From assembly GCF_938045535.1 (NCBI RefSeq), contig NZ_CALIMQ010000038.1, forward strand, positions 1-8,534: a DNA stretch of 8,534 bases. Direction: 5' to 3'. Below, piece after piece: positions 1-5,529 of the stretch. Origin of the DNA: an uncultured Campylobacter sp. GTDB taxonomy: Bacteria; Campylobacterota; Campylobacteria; Campylobacterales; Campylobacteraceae. Both the position numbers and the translations under genes were made by a program. The notes under the pieces are model-generated. The model searched no databases. It was not told the origin of the DNA and worked only from the letters and a program-made list of their open reading frames with translations. Every line of letters starts with the position of its first letter. Within the stretch, counting starts at the first letter, position 1.

Positions 1-198
1 AAGCCTATCATCTTATCCGAAGAGAAAAATCCATTTCATAACGGAAAAATGTTTTTAGAAAAATCATTTTTAATAAAAGAGAATCAATTTTTTGTGAATT
101 ATGCCAGACCTGATTATATAAGTTGGTATATTGAGCTTAACAATAAAGAAGATTTAACAAAAATCAAACCAGTTTTCTTCATTAAAATCGCCGATTAG
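1..198 (+). CDS. C-terminal fragment of an unknown plus-strand protein
   Basis: The first plus-strand frame is open from base 1 for 65 codons and ends in TAG at 196-198; the gene begins outside the window. The visible product starts KPIILSEEKNPFHNGKMFLE and ends KIKPVFFIKIAD, with a mixed charged and aromatic composition typical of a soluble domain and no membrane segment or motif I recognise. Sixty-five open codons in DNA this AT-rich are unlikely by chance, which is the main argument that it is real. Base composition is lower in GC than the genes from 936 onward. Its last 45 bases overlap the 3' end of the convergent gene at 154-516. The function is unknown. Confidence 0.55.
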   Translation, partial: KPIILSEEKNPFHNGKMFLEKSFLIKENQFFVNYARPDYISWYIELNNKEDLTKIKPVFFIKIAD

Positions 199-516
199 AT
201 AGAGCTTAGAGATGTGCGCCGTATAAAAACTATGGCCGAAATTTTTTATATCGTGCTCATCGATAATGGTATTTCGCAAAATTTCATAGTCGTAATATCT
301 TTTAAAATAATTTATAGCGGCATTTTGAAGCAATTCTTCGTTGCTCAGAATTCTATTCTCTTTTAGACAATATCCCTTTTGATATTTGTAATAGCTAAAA
401 ATAGTAACTATGCAGGAGCCTTGCGAAGCGGAATAATCCGGCACGATGCGAATAAACAGGGCGCAGAAAAGTAGCGCCGCGGCTAGGATTTTAAATTTAA
501 GTTTGTGAAATTTCAT
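154..516 (-). CDS. Small exported or membrane-anchored hypothetical protein
   Basis: This is a 120-residue protein I do not recognise. It starts at an ATG preceded by AAGGA with 5-base spacing, which supports this start. Residues 1-6 are basic (MKFHKLK), and residues 9-24 form one hydrophobic stretch ending near VPDYSASQG, consistent with a signal peptide or single N-terminal anchor. The rest is rich in Tyr, Phe, Asn and Ile, contains Cys residues near positions 35 and 50, and ends in Cys. A short helical part (SNEELLQNAAINYFKRYY) is the only obvious secondary structure. It is probably a periplasmic or inner-membrane small protein. Composition is more AT-rich than the genes from 936 onward, which could indicate acquired DNA. 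It converges on, and overlaps by 45 bp, the reading frame ending at 198. Confidence 0.6.
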   Translation of the reverse strand: MKFHKLKFKILAAALLFCALFIRIVPDYSASQGSCIVTIFSYYKYQKGYCLKENRILSNEELLQNAAINYFKRYYDYEILRNTIIDEHDIKNFGHSFYTAHISKLYLIGDFNEENWFDFC

Positions 517-616
517 AACTATCCTTTAAATGCCGCCAGTGAAGCAAACGCACGCCTCGCCGCTCCGTTAAATTCATATCTTCGCTCCGCGTTCATCGCC
601 CCGACCTTTTAAATTT

Positions 617-691
617 GAGATAAGCTTTAGCGACGCTCAAAGTTTTTCTACCCGCGCCAAAACCCCTTTGCGTCGCTAAATTTCATATCTC
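617..691. repeat. Long imperfect inverted repeat (75 bp)
   Basis: GAGATA (617-622) pairs with TATCTC (686-691), TTTAGCGACG (626-635) pairs perfectly with CGTCGCTAAA (671-680), and CAAAG (638-642) pairs with CTTTG (666-670). That is 21 base pairs interrupted by one internal loop and one 2-base bulge, with a 23-base apical loop. It lies between the muiA-like gene and the small exported protein gene, both read on the minus strand. It could be a terminator, a small structured RNA or a repeat element; no run of T follows it on either strand, so classical termination is not clear. Confidence 0.5.
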
Positions 692-894
692 GCGCTAGCC
701 AATTTTCAATCGCCGCAAGATTTAAATTTTGGTTCTTGCAGCGCTTAAATTTTACTCGGCGCGGCGCCAAAAATTTCAGATAAATTCTAAAGCCGCGCCT
801 TAGTTTTATGCCCGCAAAATTTAACCGCACCGTAAAAAGTCGGTCTGCCGCGTAAAATTTAGCGGCGCGGCGAAGGGGGAGCCCGTCTCATAAA

Positions 895-924
895 GCGGTG
901 CCGCATAAAATTTAGTCGCACCGC
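895..924 (-). terminator. Weak hairpin downstream of the muiA-like gene
   Basis: GCGGTGC (895-901) and GCACCGC (918-924) form a perfect 7-bp GC-rich stem around a 16-base loop, starting 11 bases past the stop codon of the minus-strand gene at 936-2372. Position suits a terminator, but no T-tract follows on the minus strand, so confidence is low. Confidence 0.25.
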
Positions 925-935
925 GCCAAAGCTCG

Positions 936-2372
936 TTATTTCTTCGGCTTGCTTAGCTCATAGCCGAAGTGGATCTTTTTGCTCTCGCCCGGCTTTAGCT
1001 CAAAGTCCCAGCTAAGCAGTCCGTCCTTGCCGAGGCTGCTCTGCTCGGGCGAGTTTTTCAGCGCGACCTTTACGTCTTCATGCGTCGAAACGGGCACTCG
1101 CTCTTGCAAAACCACGTTCCACGCGCGCTTGGAGCTATTTTTGATTTCGTAATCCCAAGCCATGGAATTTTTACTTTCGCCGCCGAAAAATGAGTTTTTC
1201 GTGAAGTTGTTCGCCTGCTCTTTTTTGACTTCGATCAGACTGTTTTTACCCAGATATGCCGTAGCCTCTGCGTTTGCGGCAAAGCCTAGATGCACGAGCC
1301 CGATCTGCACGCCGTCGAGCTTTATTAGCGTTTCGCTCTCCTCTATGCTTCTTTCGGGGATAAATTTAGCCCGCACGTAGGCTGCCTCGCTGCCGTAGCC
1401 GTCGATGAGTAGATCAAATTTCGCATCCAGGCTCTGCTTATCGAAGCTGAACTCGCCCGCCTCGCCCGCCTTGAGGCTTACGCCGCTAATTTTCCACACC
1501 TTTGAGAGCGAGCTTTCGATATTCGAGCCCGTCCTCGCATACGATGATCTAGCCTCCGCCGCAGGCGCCCTCTGCATATCCGCCACCTCTAGCATCACGT
1601 CCTTTTTATAAGCCGCCGCGGGCGCCGGCTTTGCAGGCTCGCCCTCGTACCACGGGTAAAAGGGCTGCGGCGCGGTCTGCGAGGAGTATTCGTAAGGATA
1701 CAGCGCGATCGTCAAATTCGCTAGCTCGGCGTTTAGCGGATTTTGCACCGAGAGCTTTTGCGCGACCTCGATTTTGCCGCTTGCAAGATCGGCAGAGAGC
1801 TCGTTGTGCGTGTAGGCGCTTACGTCAACGGGGTAGTTGATCTTAACGAAGCTCGGATCGCAGCCGAAGTTCGCGTTTAAGCGGCGCTCGTTTTTGATCA
1901 CGTATTTTGAAATTTTCTCTTTGAGCTTTCCGATTTGCTCGTCCGTTTTTGAAATTTCGCCCGCTACGAGCAGGACTTCGTCGTAAACTTTTTGCGAATC
2001 TGTCTTTAGGCTCGCTAGGCTTCTATCTTTTAAGCTCGCGAAATCGCTTAAAAAGCGCTGCTGCGCCTTAAGCGCGACCAGGCGGTCGCTTAGCTCGCGC
2101 AGGCTCTTTTCGTCCGCCTCTTTTTTGGAGAATTCCGCGTTTTTCACGGGCTCGCTCTCCTCCAAAGACAATTCGCGCACCTCGCAAGAGCCCGCGATCT
2201 CGATGCTGCGTATATCCAAGTACTCCGGCACATTCACGCTGAAGTTTGATTTTTGCGCGCCGAAGTTTTGGTGCAAGAAGGCGGAGTTCGCGTAGATCTC
2301 AAGGCTATTTTCCTGCGCGCTCAAATTTACGGCAAGCGCCGCAGCTGCGCTTAAAAGAACTATTTTTTTCAT
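936..2372 (-). CDS. MuiA/DUF4139-family exported protein
   Basis: This 478-residue protein resembles the MuiA family (DUF4140 then DUF4139), named after a mucoidy inhibitor of Azotobacter; the biochemical role of the family is not known. The start ATG is preceded by AAGGAG at good spacing. Residues 1-20 (MKKIVLLSAAAALAVNLSAQ) are a clear signal peptide, so it acts outside the cytoplasm. Residues about 21-72 form the N-terminal beta-rich domain, about 78-160 are heptad-rich and likely a coiled coil, and a Pro/Ala-rich linker follows about 238-256. The C-terminal half carries the DUF4139 hallmarks: NPLNAELANLTIALYP near 211, an ERVPVS block, and a closing LSWDFELKPGESKKIHFGYE segment. Length fits the family. 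It appears monocistronic, with a 519-bp spacer upstream. Family assignment is from recognised pattern, not from a search. Confidence 0.8.
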   Translation of the reverse strand: MKKIVLLSAAAALAVNLSAQENSLEIYANSAFLHQNFGAQKSNFSVNVPEYLDIRSIEIAGSCEVRELSLEESEPVKNAEFSKKEADEKSLRELSDRLVALKAQQRFLSDFASLKDRSLASLKTDSQKVYDEVLLVAGEISKTDEQIGKLKEKISKYVIKNERRLNANFGCDPSFVKINYPVDVSAYTHNELSADLASGKIEVAQKLSVQNPLNAELANLTIALYPYEYSSQTAPQPFYPWYEGEPAKPAPAAAYKKDVMLEVADMQRAPAAEARSSYARTGSNIESSLSKVWKISGVSLKAGEAGEFSFDKQSLDAKFDLLIDGYGSEAAYVRAKFIPERSIEESETLIKLDGVQIGLVHLGFAANAEATAYLGKNSLIEVKKEQANNFTKNSFFGGESKNSMAWDYEIKNSSKRAWNVVLQERVPVSTHEDVKVALKNSPEQSSLGKDGLLSWDFELKPGESKKIHFGYELSKPKK

Positions 2373-2397
2373 TTTCGCTCCTTAAAAATTTTACGTA

Positions 2398-2403
2398 ATT
2401 GTA
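2398..2403 (-). promoter_or_regulatory. Possible -10 element of the muiA-like gene
   Basis: On the minus strand TACAAT lies 25 bases before the start codon within an AT-rich stretch, about where the -10 box of a vegetative promoter would sit. Campylobacter promoters have weak or absent -35 boxes, so nothing else confirms it. Confidence 0.3.
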
Positions 2404-2520
2404 ACGATAAATTTTGATTTTTATGCTTAAAATTTAGAGCGAATTTTAAAAATTCCGGCCCCGGTGCTCGCTTTGAAATTTTAAAATTTCGCCGCAGTAA
2501 AAACTCCGCCGCAGAGGCTA

Positions 2521-2583
2521 AAATTTTATCGCTGCTAGCGCCCATTAAGTCCTCTCGCTCTCGCAGTCTAAGCGATAAAATTT
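2521..2583. repeat. Perfect 13-bp inverted repeat with 37-base loop
   Basis: AAATTTTATCGCT (2521-2533) pairs without mismatch to AGCGATAAAATTT (2571-2583). It begins the hairpin cluster that fills the rest of this spacer, and a 16-bp AT-rich palindrome (GAAATTTTAAAATTTC, 2475-2490) lies just to its left. Function is unknown. Confidence 0.6.
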
Positions 2584-2609
2584 AAATTTACGAAGCTTCT
2601 ATTTCGAGT

Positions 2610-2635
2610 ACGAGCTGTGCTCGTCCGCGAAGTTA
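2610..2635. repeat. 26-bp hairpin repeat, copy 1
   Basis: This 26-bp sequence (ACGAGCTGTGCTCGT then CCGCGAAGTTA) is identical to 2863-2888. Its first part folds as ACGAGC-TGT-GCTCGT, a 6-bp stem with a 3-base loop. The last bases run into the 58-bp repeat at 2627. Confidence 0.7.
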
Positions 2636-2684
2636 AACCGATAAATTTTAAAATTTTGCGTAGCAAAATTTCTGAAACTTTAGG
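2627..2684. repeat. 58-bp direct repeat, copy 1
   Basis: It begins GCGAAGTTAAACCGATAAAT and ends CTTTAGG. It matches 2772-2829 with only two differences in 58 bases. Its centre is a 9-bp hairpin, AAATTTTGC (2651-2659) pairing with GCAAAATTT (2663-2671), loop GTA. It is preceded directly by the ACGAGC stem-loop. Confidence 0.8.
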
Positions 2685-2697
2685 CGAGCGAAGCAAT

Positions 2698-2726
2698 GCG
2701 AAGGAAGCGCGAGGCGCTTCCTTCGC
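2698..2726. repeat. Perfect 13-bp stem-loop with 3-base loop
   Basis: GCGAAGGAAGCGC (2698-2710) and GCGCTTCCTTCGC (2714-2726) are perfectly complementary around a GAG loop, the strongest hairpin in the window. It lies between the two 58-bp repeats. It could stop transcription coming from the ABC transporter genes, but it lacks a following T-tract on either strand. Confidence 0.75.
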
Positions 2727-2752
2727 GAGAAATAGTGAAGCTCCTCATCGCA

Positions 2753-2771
2753 GCGGTGGCTTAGCCATCGC
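2753..2771. repeat. 8-bp stem-loop ahead of repeat copy 2
   Basis: GCGGTGGC (2753-2760) pairs with GCCATCGC (2764-2771) through eight pairs, one of them G-U, with a TTA loop. It occupies the same place before the 58-bp repeat as the ACGAGC stem-loop does in copy 1, with a different stem sequence. Confidence 0.6.
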
Positions 2772-2829
2772 GCGAAGTTAAACCGATAAATTTTAAAATT
2801 TTGCGCAGCAAAATTTCTGTAACTTTAGG
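2772..2829. repeat. 58-bp direct repeat, copy 2
   Basis: Second copy of the module at 2627-2684 with two substitutions, one in the loop of the internal hairpin (GCA instead of GTA) and one just after it. The internal stem AAATTTTGC (2796-2804) / GCAAAATTT (2808-2816) is unchanged. Confidence 0.8.
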
Positions 2830-2837
2830 TGGGTCGA

Positions 2838-2888
2838 GGGAGCGAAGCTCCCCGTCGCAAGGACGAGCTGTGCTCGTCCGCGAAGTTA
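2838..2888. repeat. Third, truncated repeat unit with two stem-loops
   Basis: GGGAGC-GAA-GCTCCC (2838-2852) forms a 6-bp hairpin. It is followed by GACGAGC-TGT-GCTCGTC (2862-2878), a 7-bp hairpin that belongs to the second copy of the 26-bp repeat (2863-2888). The unit ends 3 bases before the stop codon of the ATPase gene on the minus strand, so both hairpins are the first structures its transcript would form past the gene. Confidence 0.6.
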
Positions 2889-2891
2889 GGA

Positions 2892-3668
2892 TTAAAACGG
2901 ATACGTCAAGCAGCAGACCCTGCCGACCTTTTCGTTATAGCTGACGTCGAGCTTCAGATCGTATAATTTGCTTAAAATTTCGCTTTTTATGATCTGCTCG
3001 GCCTTGCCGTATGCGACCTCGCCGCCACCTTTTACGAGCGCGACGTATCCGCCTAAAAGCAGCGCGAAGTCCGGATTGTGCGTGGCTAAAACGACGGTGT
3101 AGCCGTTTTTTAAAAGCTCCTTCGTGGCGCGGAGGAATTTGTATTGGTTGGCAAAATCTAGCGCCGAGGTCGGCTCGTCGAAGATCACGATCTTAGGCTC
3201 GCTGCAAAGGGCGCGCGCGATGGACGCCATCTGCCTCTGGCCGCCGCTTAGGCGCGTGATGATCTTGTCTTTTAGGTGCCAAATTTCAAGCATTTTCATG
3301 TAGCGCTGCGCGAGCTTGTAGTCGTTCTCGCTCGGCTGCGAAAAGATACCTATATGCGCCGTGCGCCCCATCAGGACGTATTCAAAGACGCTGTAGTCGT
3401 ACTCGCAGACCTCGCTTTGCGAGACGTAGCCGATGATCTCGGCGCGCCCTTTGGCGCTAAGGCTCGCCATATCCTTGCCGTCAATTGAAATTTTACCGCG
3501 CAGAGGCTCAAGCGTGCCGCTGATTAAATTTAAAAGCGTCGATTTGCCCGCGCCGTTTTGCCCCAAAATCGTCAGCATCGCGCCCGCTTCGAGGTTGAAA
3601 TTCACGTCGCGCAGCGTTAGAGGGGCGGATTTTACGTAGCCGAAGTCTAAGCTCTCAACCCTAACCAT
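2892..3668 (-). CDS. FecE/BtuD-type ABC transporter ATPase (metal chelate or cobalamin uptake)
   Basis: This 258-residue ATPase powers import by the permease encoded just upstream. Visible motifs in order are Walker A GQNGAGKST at 36-44, Q-loop Gln84, signature LSGGQ at 140-144, Walker B IVIFDEP at 160-166 with SALD following, and the switch His at 197 (ATHNPD). Length and motif spacing match the FecE/FepC/BtuD class that drives iron-siderophore, haem, cobalamin and related importers. The ATG start overlaps the permease stop by 8 bp and has AAGGAAG upstream, so the two are translationally coupled. The substrate cannot be read from the ATPase. The last about 25 residues (YNEKVGRVCCLTYPF) contain an unusual Cys pair. 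It acts on the cytoplasmic face of the inner membrane. Confidence 0.92.
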   Translation of the reverse strand: MVRVESLDFGYVKSAPLTLRDVNFNLEAGAMLTILGQNGAGKSTLLNLISGTLEPLRGKISIDGKDMASLSAKGRAEIIGYVSQSEVCEYDYSVFEYVLMGRTAHIGIFSQPSENDYKLAQRYMKMLEIWHLKDKIITRLSGGQRQMASIARALCSEPKIVIFDEPTSALDFANQYKFLRATKELLKNGYTVVLATHNPDFALLLGGYVALVKGGGEVAYGKAEQIIKSEILSKLYDLKLDVSYNEKVGRVCCLTYPF

Positions 3669-4653
3669 TTAGCTTCCTTTTGTTTTTAAGCAGGATGAAT
3701 ATAAAAAATAGCGTGCCGATAAAGCCCGTAAGCACCCCTAACGGGATCTCGCTTTGATTTATGCTGCGCGCTACGTCGTCTACGATGAGCACGAAGATCG
3801 CGCTTAAAAATATGCTCGCCGGGATCGCCTTGGTGTTGCTCACGCCCACGATCATGCGCGTTAGATGCGGCATCAAAAGCCCCACCCACGCGACTATGCC
3901 GCTGATACACACGCTGCTTGCGGTTAGTAGCGTCGCGCAGACGATGATGATGCCCCGCTCTAGCACGACGTTTACGCCGAGCTTCGCCGCGGTCGCATCG
4001 CCCATGGATAGGACGTTTATGCGGTAGCTCATCAGCACCAAGATAGCGATACAAACCCCCATCACGGGCGCTATCATCGCTAGCACGGAGGGATCGACCT
4101 TCGCGAGGCTTCCTAACTGCCAATACACGATGTCTGCAAGCTTCGTCTCGGGATCTGCCATAAATTTTAAAAATCCGATCAGCGCGCCCATCAGACCGCT
4201 TACGATGATGCCCGCAAGCACGAGCATTATGGTGGCGCTCGAACGCAGCGCTCGCGTAATCAGAAGCGTAATGCAAACCGCCGCGAGCCCGAAAACGAAA
4301 GCGAAAAGCTGGATCAAAAGGATATTTAGATCAAGCAGTATCGCGATCGCCGCGCCCACGCAAGCCCCCGCGCTCACGCCCAAAAGATCGGGCGAGACGA
4401 GCTGGTTTTTGAAGACGCCCTGATACGCCGTGCCGCTGATGCCAAGCGCCGCGCCCACGAGCACTGCGGCGATGATACGCGGCAAGCGCACCTGCATGAT
4501 CACGTTATGGACGTTTTGCGCTACCTCGCCGCCGCTAAGCGCTTTTAAAACCTCGGTGATGCTTAGGCCGAAGCGCCCTATACAAAGCGATATCGCGATC
4601 GTCGCGATCGTCGCCAGTATCAGCAGCACGAGCATAAATTTAAAATTTTTCAT
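3661..4653 (-). CDS. FecCD/BtuC-family permease (iron-siderophore, cobalamin or other metal chelate)
   Basis: This 330-residue protein is almost entirely hydrophobic with about nine to ten membrane helices, as usual for the FecCD family. Family marks are RLPRI at 56-60, the GTAYQGVFKNQLVSPDLLGV block at about 74-93 followed by SAGA, SMGDATAAKLGV at 215-226, GIVAWVGLLMPHLTR at 252-266, which contains the ATPase-contact region, and the closing VARSINQSEIPLGVLTGFIG segment. One permease can work as a homodimer with two copies of the adjacent ATPase. The start has AAGGGAAGG just upstream. There is no substrate-binding protein, TonB-dependent receptor or chelatase gene next to it, so the cargo stays open. 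Related FecCD transporters carry nickel or cobalt in some Helicobacter, which makes the nearby CooS-family gene worth noting, but that link is inference. Confidence 0.92.
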   Translation of the reverse strand: MKNFKFMLVLLILATIATIAISLCIGRFGLSITEVLKALSGGEVAQNVHNVIMQVRLPRIIAAVLVGAALGISGTAYQGVFKNQLVSPDLLGVSAGACVGAAIAILLDLNILLIQLFAFVFGLAAVCITLLITRALRSSATIMLVLAGIIVSGLMGALIGFLKFMADPETKLADIVYWQLGSLAKVDPSVLAMIAPVMGVCIAILVLMSYRINVLSMGDATAAKLGVNVVLERGIIIVCATLLTASSVCISGIVAWVGLLMPHLTRMIVGVSNTKAIPASIFLSAIFVLIVDDVARSINQSEIPLGVLTGFIGTLFFIFILLKNKRKLNG

Positions 4654-4723
4654 ACCTTCCCTTGCTTTAAATTTTATCTTTTGCCTTAAATTTAATCTTT
4701 GAAATTTCGCTTCATCGAAACCC

Positions 4724-4747
4724 GCTTAAAATTCCGCTTTAAATTCC
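4724..4747. repeat. Tandem 12-bp repeat
   Basis: GCTTAAAATTCC (4724-4735) is followed directly by GCTTTAAATTCC (4736-4747), one mismatch. It lies in the untranslated leader of the permease gene and contains the AAATTCCGC word that recurs across the window. Confidence 0.5.
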
Positions 4748-4840
4748 GCCCTCCGGCTCGTAGCAAAAGGCTTGCAGTAAAATTCCTTCGTGATAACTCC
4801 AAGATCAATATTTCAGAAAAGATCCGATGAAAATTTTAGC

Positions 4841-4905
4841 CGCCTGCAAGATTTGTAGTGACGTCCTCGCGCCCGTGCGGTCTCAGCCGAAAATATTTGC
4901 AGGCG
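4841..4905 (-). promoter_or_regulatory. Leader stem with 9-bp closing helix
   Basis: CGCCTGCAA and TTGCAGGCG (arms 4841-4849 and 4897-4905) are perfectly complementary and enclose 47 bases. The stem sits between the leader peptide and the permease start. The enclosed GGCTGAGA sequence recalls a thiamin-riboswitch word, but the remaining conserved parts of that riboswitch are missing. It may be part of an attenuator; function is unproven. Confidence 0.35.
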
Positions 4906-4966
4906 CAGCATAGACGCGCTTTTGTCGCGCCGCTTCAAGCTGCGAAACGCAGGACTTGACAGCAGT

Positions 4967-5011
4967 GCCTCCGCCTCGCACGACATCTTCTACCGATGAT
5001 GACGCAGAGGC
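4967..5011 (-). promoter_or_regulatory. Stem-loop overlapping the leader peptide end
   Basis: On the minus strand GCCTCTGC (5011-5004, codons 8-11 of the leader peptide) can pair over eight positions, one G-U, with GCGGAGGC (4974-4967) beyond its stop codon. A ribosome stalled or finishing at the end of the peptide would cover the first arm, which is the geometry expected for leader-peptide attenuation. The partner structures were not computed. Confidence 0.3.
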
Positions 5012-5034
5012 TGCAGCGACTTTGATTTATACAT
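4990..5034 (-). CDS. Putative 14-residue leader peptide
   Basis: This short frame encodes MYKSKSLQPLRHHR and stops at TAG. It has AAGGA five bases before its ATG and lies about 25 bases downstream of a good extended -10 box, so it would be the first thing translated on the transporter transcript. The start codon is the end of a 6-bp inverted repeat (AGATGT at 5054-5049 and ACATCT at 5036-5031 read on the plus strand as ACATCT...AGATGT), with the ribosome-binding site in the loop. The last codons are Leu-Arg-His-His-Arg, a cluster that could sense charged tRNA or slow the ribosome. A second frame of 57 codons starts 3 bases after the stop (4813-4986) but looks like chance. I cannot name a family for this peptide. 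Confidence 0.4.
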   Translation of the reverse strand: MYKSKSLQPLRHHR

Positions 5035-5057
5035 CTAAATCCTTAAACAGATGTGGC

Positions 5058-5066
5058 ATTTTAGCA
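5058..5066 (-). promoter_or_regulatory. Extended -10 promoter of the transporter leader
   Basis: The minus strand reads TGCTAAAAT, matching the extended -10 form TGnTAnAAT common in Campylobacter, where -35 boxes are poor. Transcription would begin near 5051, about 17 bases before the leader peptide start. AT-rich DNA lies immediately upstream. Confidence 0.45.
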
Positions 5067-5069
5067 CAT

Positions 5070-5090
5070 ATCATATTAAATTTTTATGAT
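5070..5090. promoter_or_regulatory. 21-bp dyad, candidate operator
   Basis: ATCATA (5070-5075) and TATGAT (5085-5090) are inverted around nine AT bases. The dyad spans about -20 to -40 of the predicted promoter, a position where a bound repressor would block transcription. The AT-rich 21-bp dyad resembles binding sites of the Fur superfamily (Fur, Zur, NikR-like targets vary), which would suit a metal transporter, but it is not a good match to the classical Fur box. Confidence 0.35.
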
Positions 5091-5102
5091 TTCGGCTTTC
5101 AT

Positions 5103-5122
5103 ATACGTGAGCATACGTGAGC
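5103..5122. repeat. Tandem 10-bp direct repeat
   Basis: ATACGTGAGC occurs twice in perfect tandem, just upstream of the candidate operator and promoter for the transporter. It could be a binding site or replication slippage. Confidence 0.5.
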
Positions 5123-5159
5123 GAATCTAATGGCGTGCAGCTCGTGGAATAAGGCCTTT

Positions 5160-5175
5160 AAGCGAAATTTCGCTT
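5160..5175. repeat. 16-bp perfect palindrome
   Basis: AAGCGAAATTTCGCTT reads the same on both strands. It sits in the gene-free stretch between the CooS-family gene and the transporter; an 8-bp palindrome AAGGCCTT lies just before it (5151-5158). Similar AAATTT-centred words occur throughout the spacers here, so it may have no specific role. Confidence 0.45.
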
Positions 5176-5255
5176 GCAGATTTCAGATGAGAGCCTACGA
5201 AATTTACGCTGAGATGGAATTTCATCCTTTCGCGAAAGATAGACTTAAGCTTGAT

Positions 5256-5284
5256 GGCGGAATTTTGCCCGGCTAAATTCCGCC
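5256..5284. repeat. Perfect 10-bp inverted repeat
   Basis: GGCGGAATTT (5256-5265) and AAATTCCGCC (5275-5284) form a perfect stem with a 9-base loop. The arms contain the AAATTCCGC word that also recurs in the leader at 4728-4749 and in the coding part of the CooS extension. Confidence 0.55.
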
Positions 5285-5483
5285 GATTTAGCAGCAGACG
5301 CAGCGCGCGGCGAAATTTTACGTAGGATTTGAAGATTTGATTTAGAATTCCACGAACGGATGCGGCGCGAAAATTTTATCTTTATTTGACCTCGGTTTTT
5401 GCTAGTCACTTAGTCGTAGAATTTTGCTAGCCGTTTGGATGCAGGATTTTATTTGCCCGCAAGGGGTTAAATTTTATCATGAA

Positions 5484-5515
5484 ATTTCGCATCGCTTAAC
5501 AATGCGATGCGAAAT
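5484..5515 (-). terminator. Terminator-like hairpin after the CooS-family gene
   Basis: ATTTCGCATCGC (5484-5495) and GCGATGCGAAAT (5504-5515) form a perfect 12-bp stem with an 8-base loop, 14 bases past the stop codon. On the minus strand the stem is followed by TTTC then an AT-rich stretch. The U-run is short, so efficiency is uncertain, but position and stem strength fit a factor-independent terminator. Confidence 0.6.
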
Positions 5516-5529
5516 GAATCCGTCCGTCG

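Larger units (their letters stand above)
517..935. other. Gene-free spacer, 419 bp, with hairpins
   Basis: No convincing gene is present. The one 60-codon minus-strand frame (648-830) is Arg/Lys/Phe-rich, lacks a ribosome-binding site and runs through a hairpin, so it is treated as noise. The spacer holds the long imperfect hairpin at 617-691 and the short inverted repeat at 895-924. It is studded with AAATTT words separated by GC-rich stretches, a texture seen in all spacers of this window. Confidence 0.6.
4654..5529. other. 876-bp spacer: regulatory leader of the transporter plus hairpins
   Basis: No gene longer than about 57 codons is visible. On the minus strand the part from about 5090 down to 4654 looks like a transcribed leader (promoter, short peptide, stem-loops) for the transporter. 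The part 5100-5529 lies downstream of the CooS-family gene and carries its terminator hairpin, a 10-bp hairpin, a 16-bp palindrome and a tandem decamer, but nothing that reads as a decayed binding-protein gene. Confidence 0.55.

Noticed and set aside
648..830. 60-codon minus-strand frame
   Set aside because: Basic, Phe/Arg-rich product with no ribosome-binding site, crossing a hairpin; typical of noise in AAATTT-rich spacers.
2591..2888. Hairpin repeats as a CRISPR array
   Set aside because: Two 58-bp copies with related, structured intervening DNA, no uniform spacers and no cas genes.
4841..4905. GGCTGAGA inside the leader stem as a TPP riboswitch
   Set aside because: Only one conserved word is present; the upstream GGGGTGC and downstream CCTGAT and pyrophosphate-helix sequences are missing. 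Cobalamin riboswitch elements were also looked for and not found.
4813..4986. 57-codon minus-strand frame starting 3 bases after the leader peptide stop
   Set aside because: Arg/Ser-rich composition, no ribosome-binding site of its own, and it runs through leader stem-loops; it looks like chance opening of a GC-rich frame.
5187..5276. 29-codon plus-strand frame starting MRAYEIYAEM
   Set aside because: No Shine-Dalgarno and its stop codon lies in an inverted repeat; too short to support alone.
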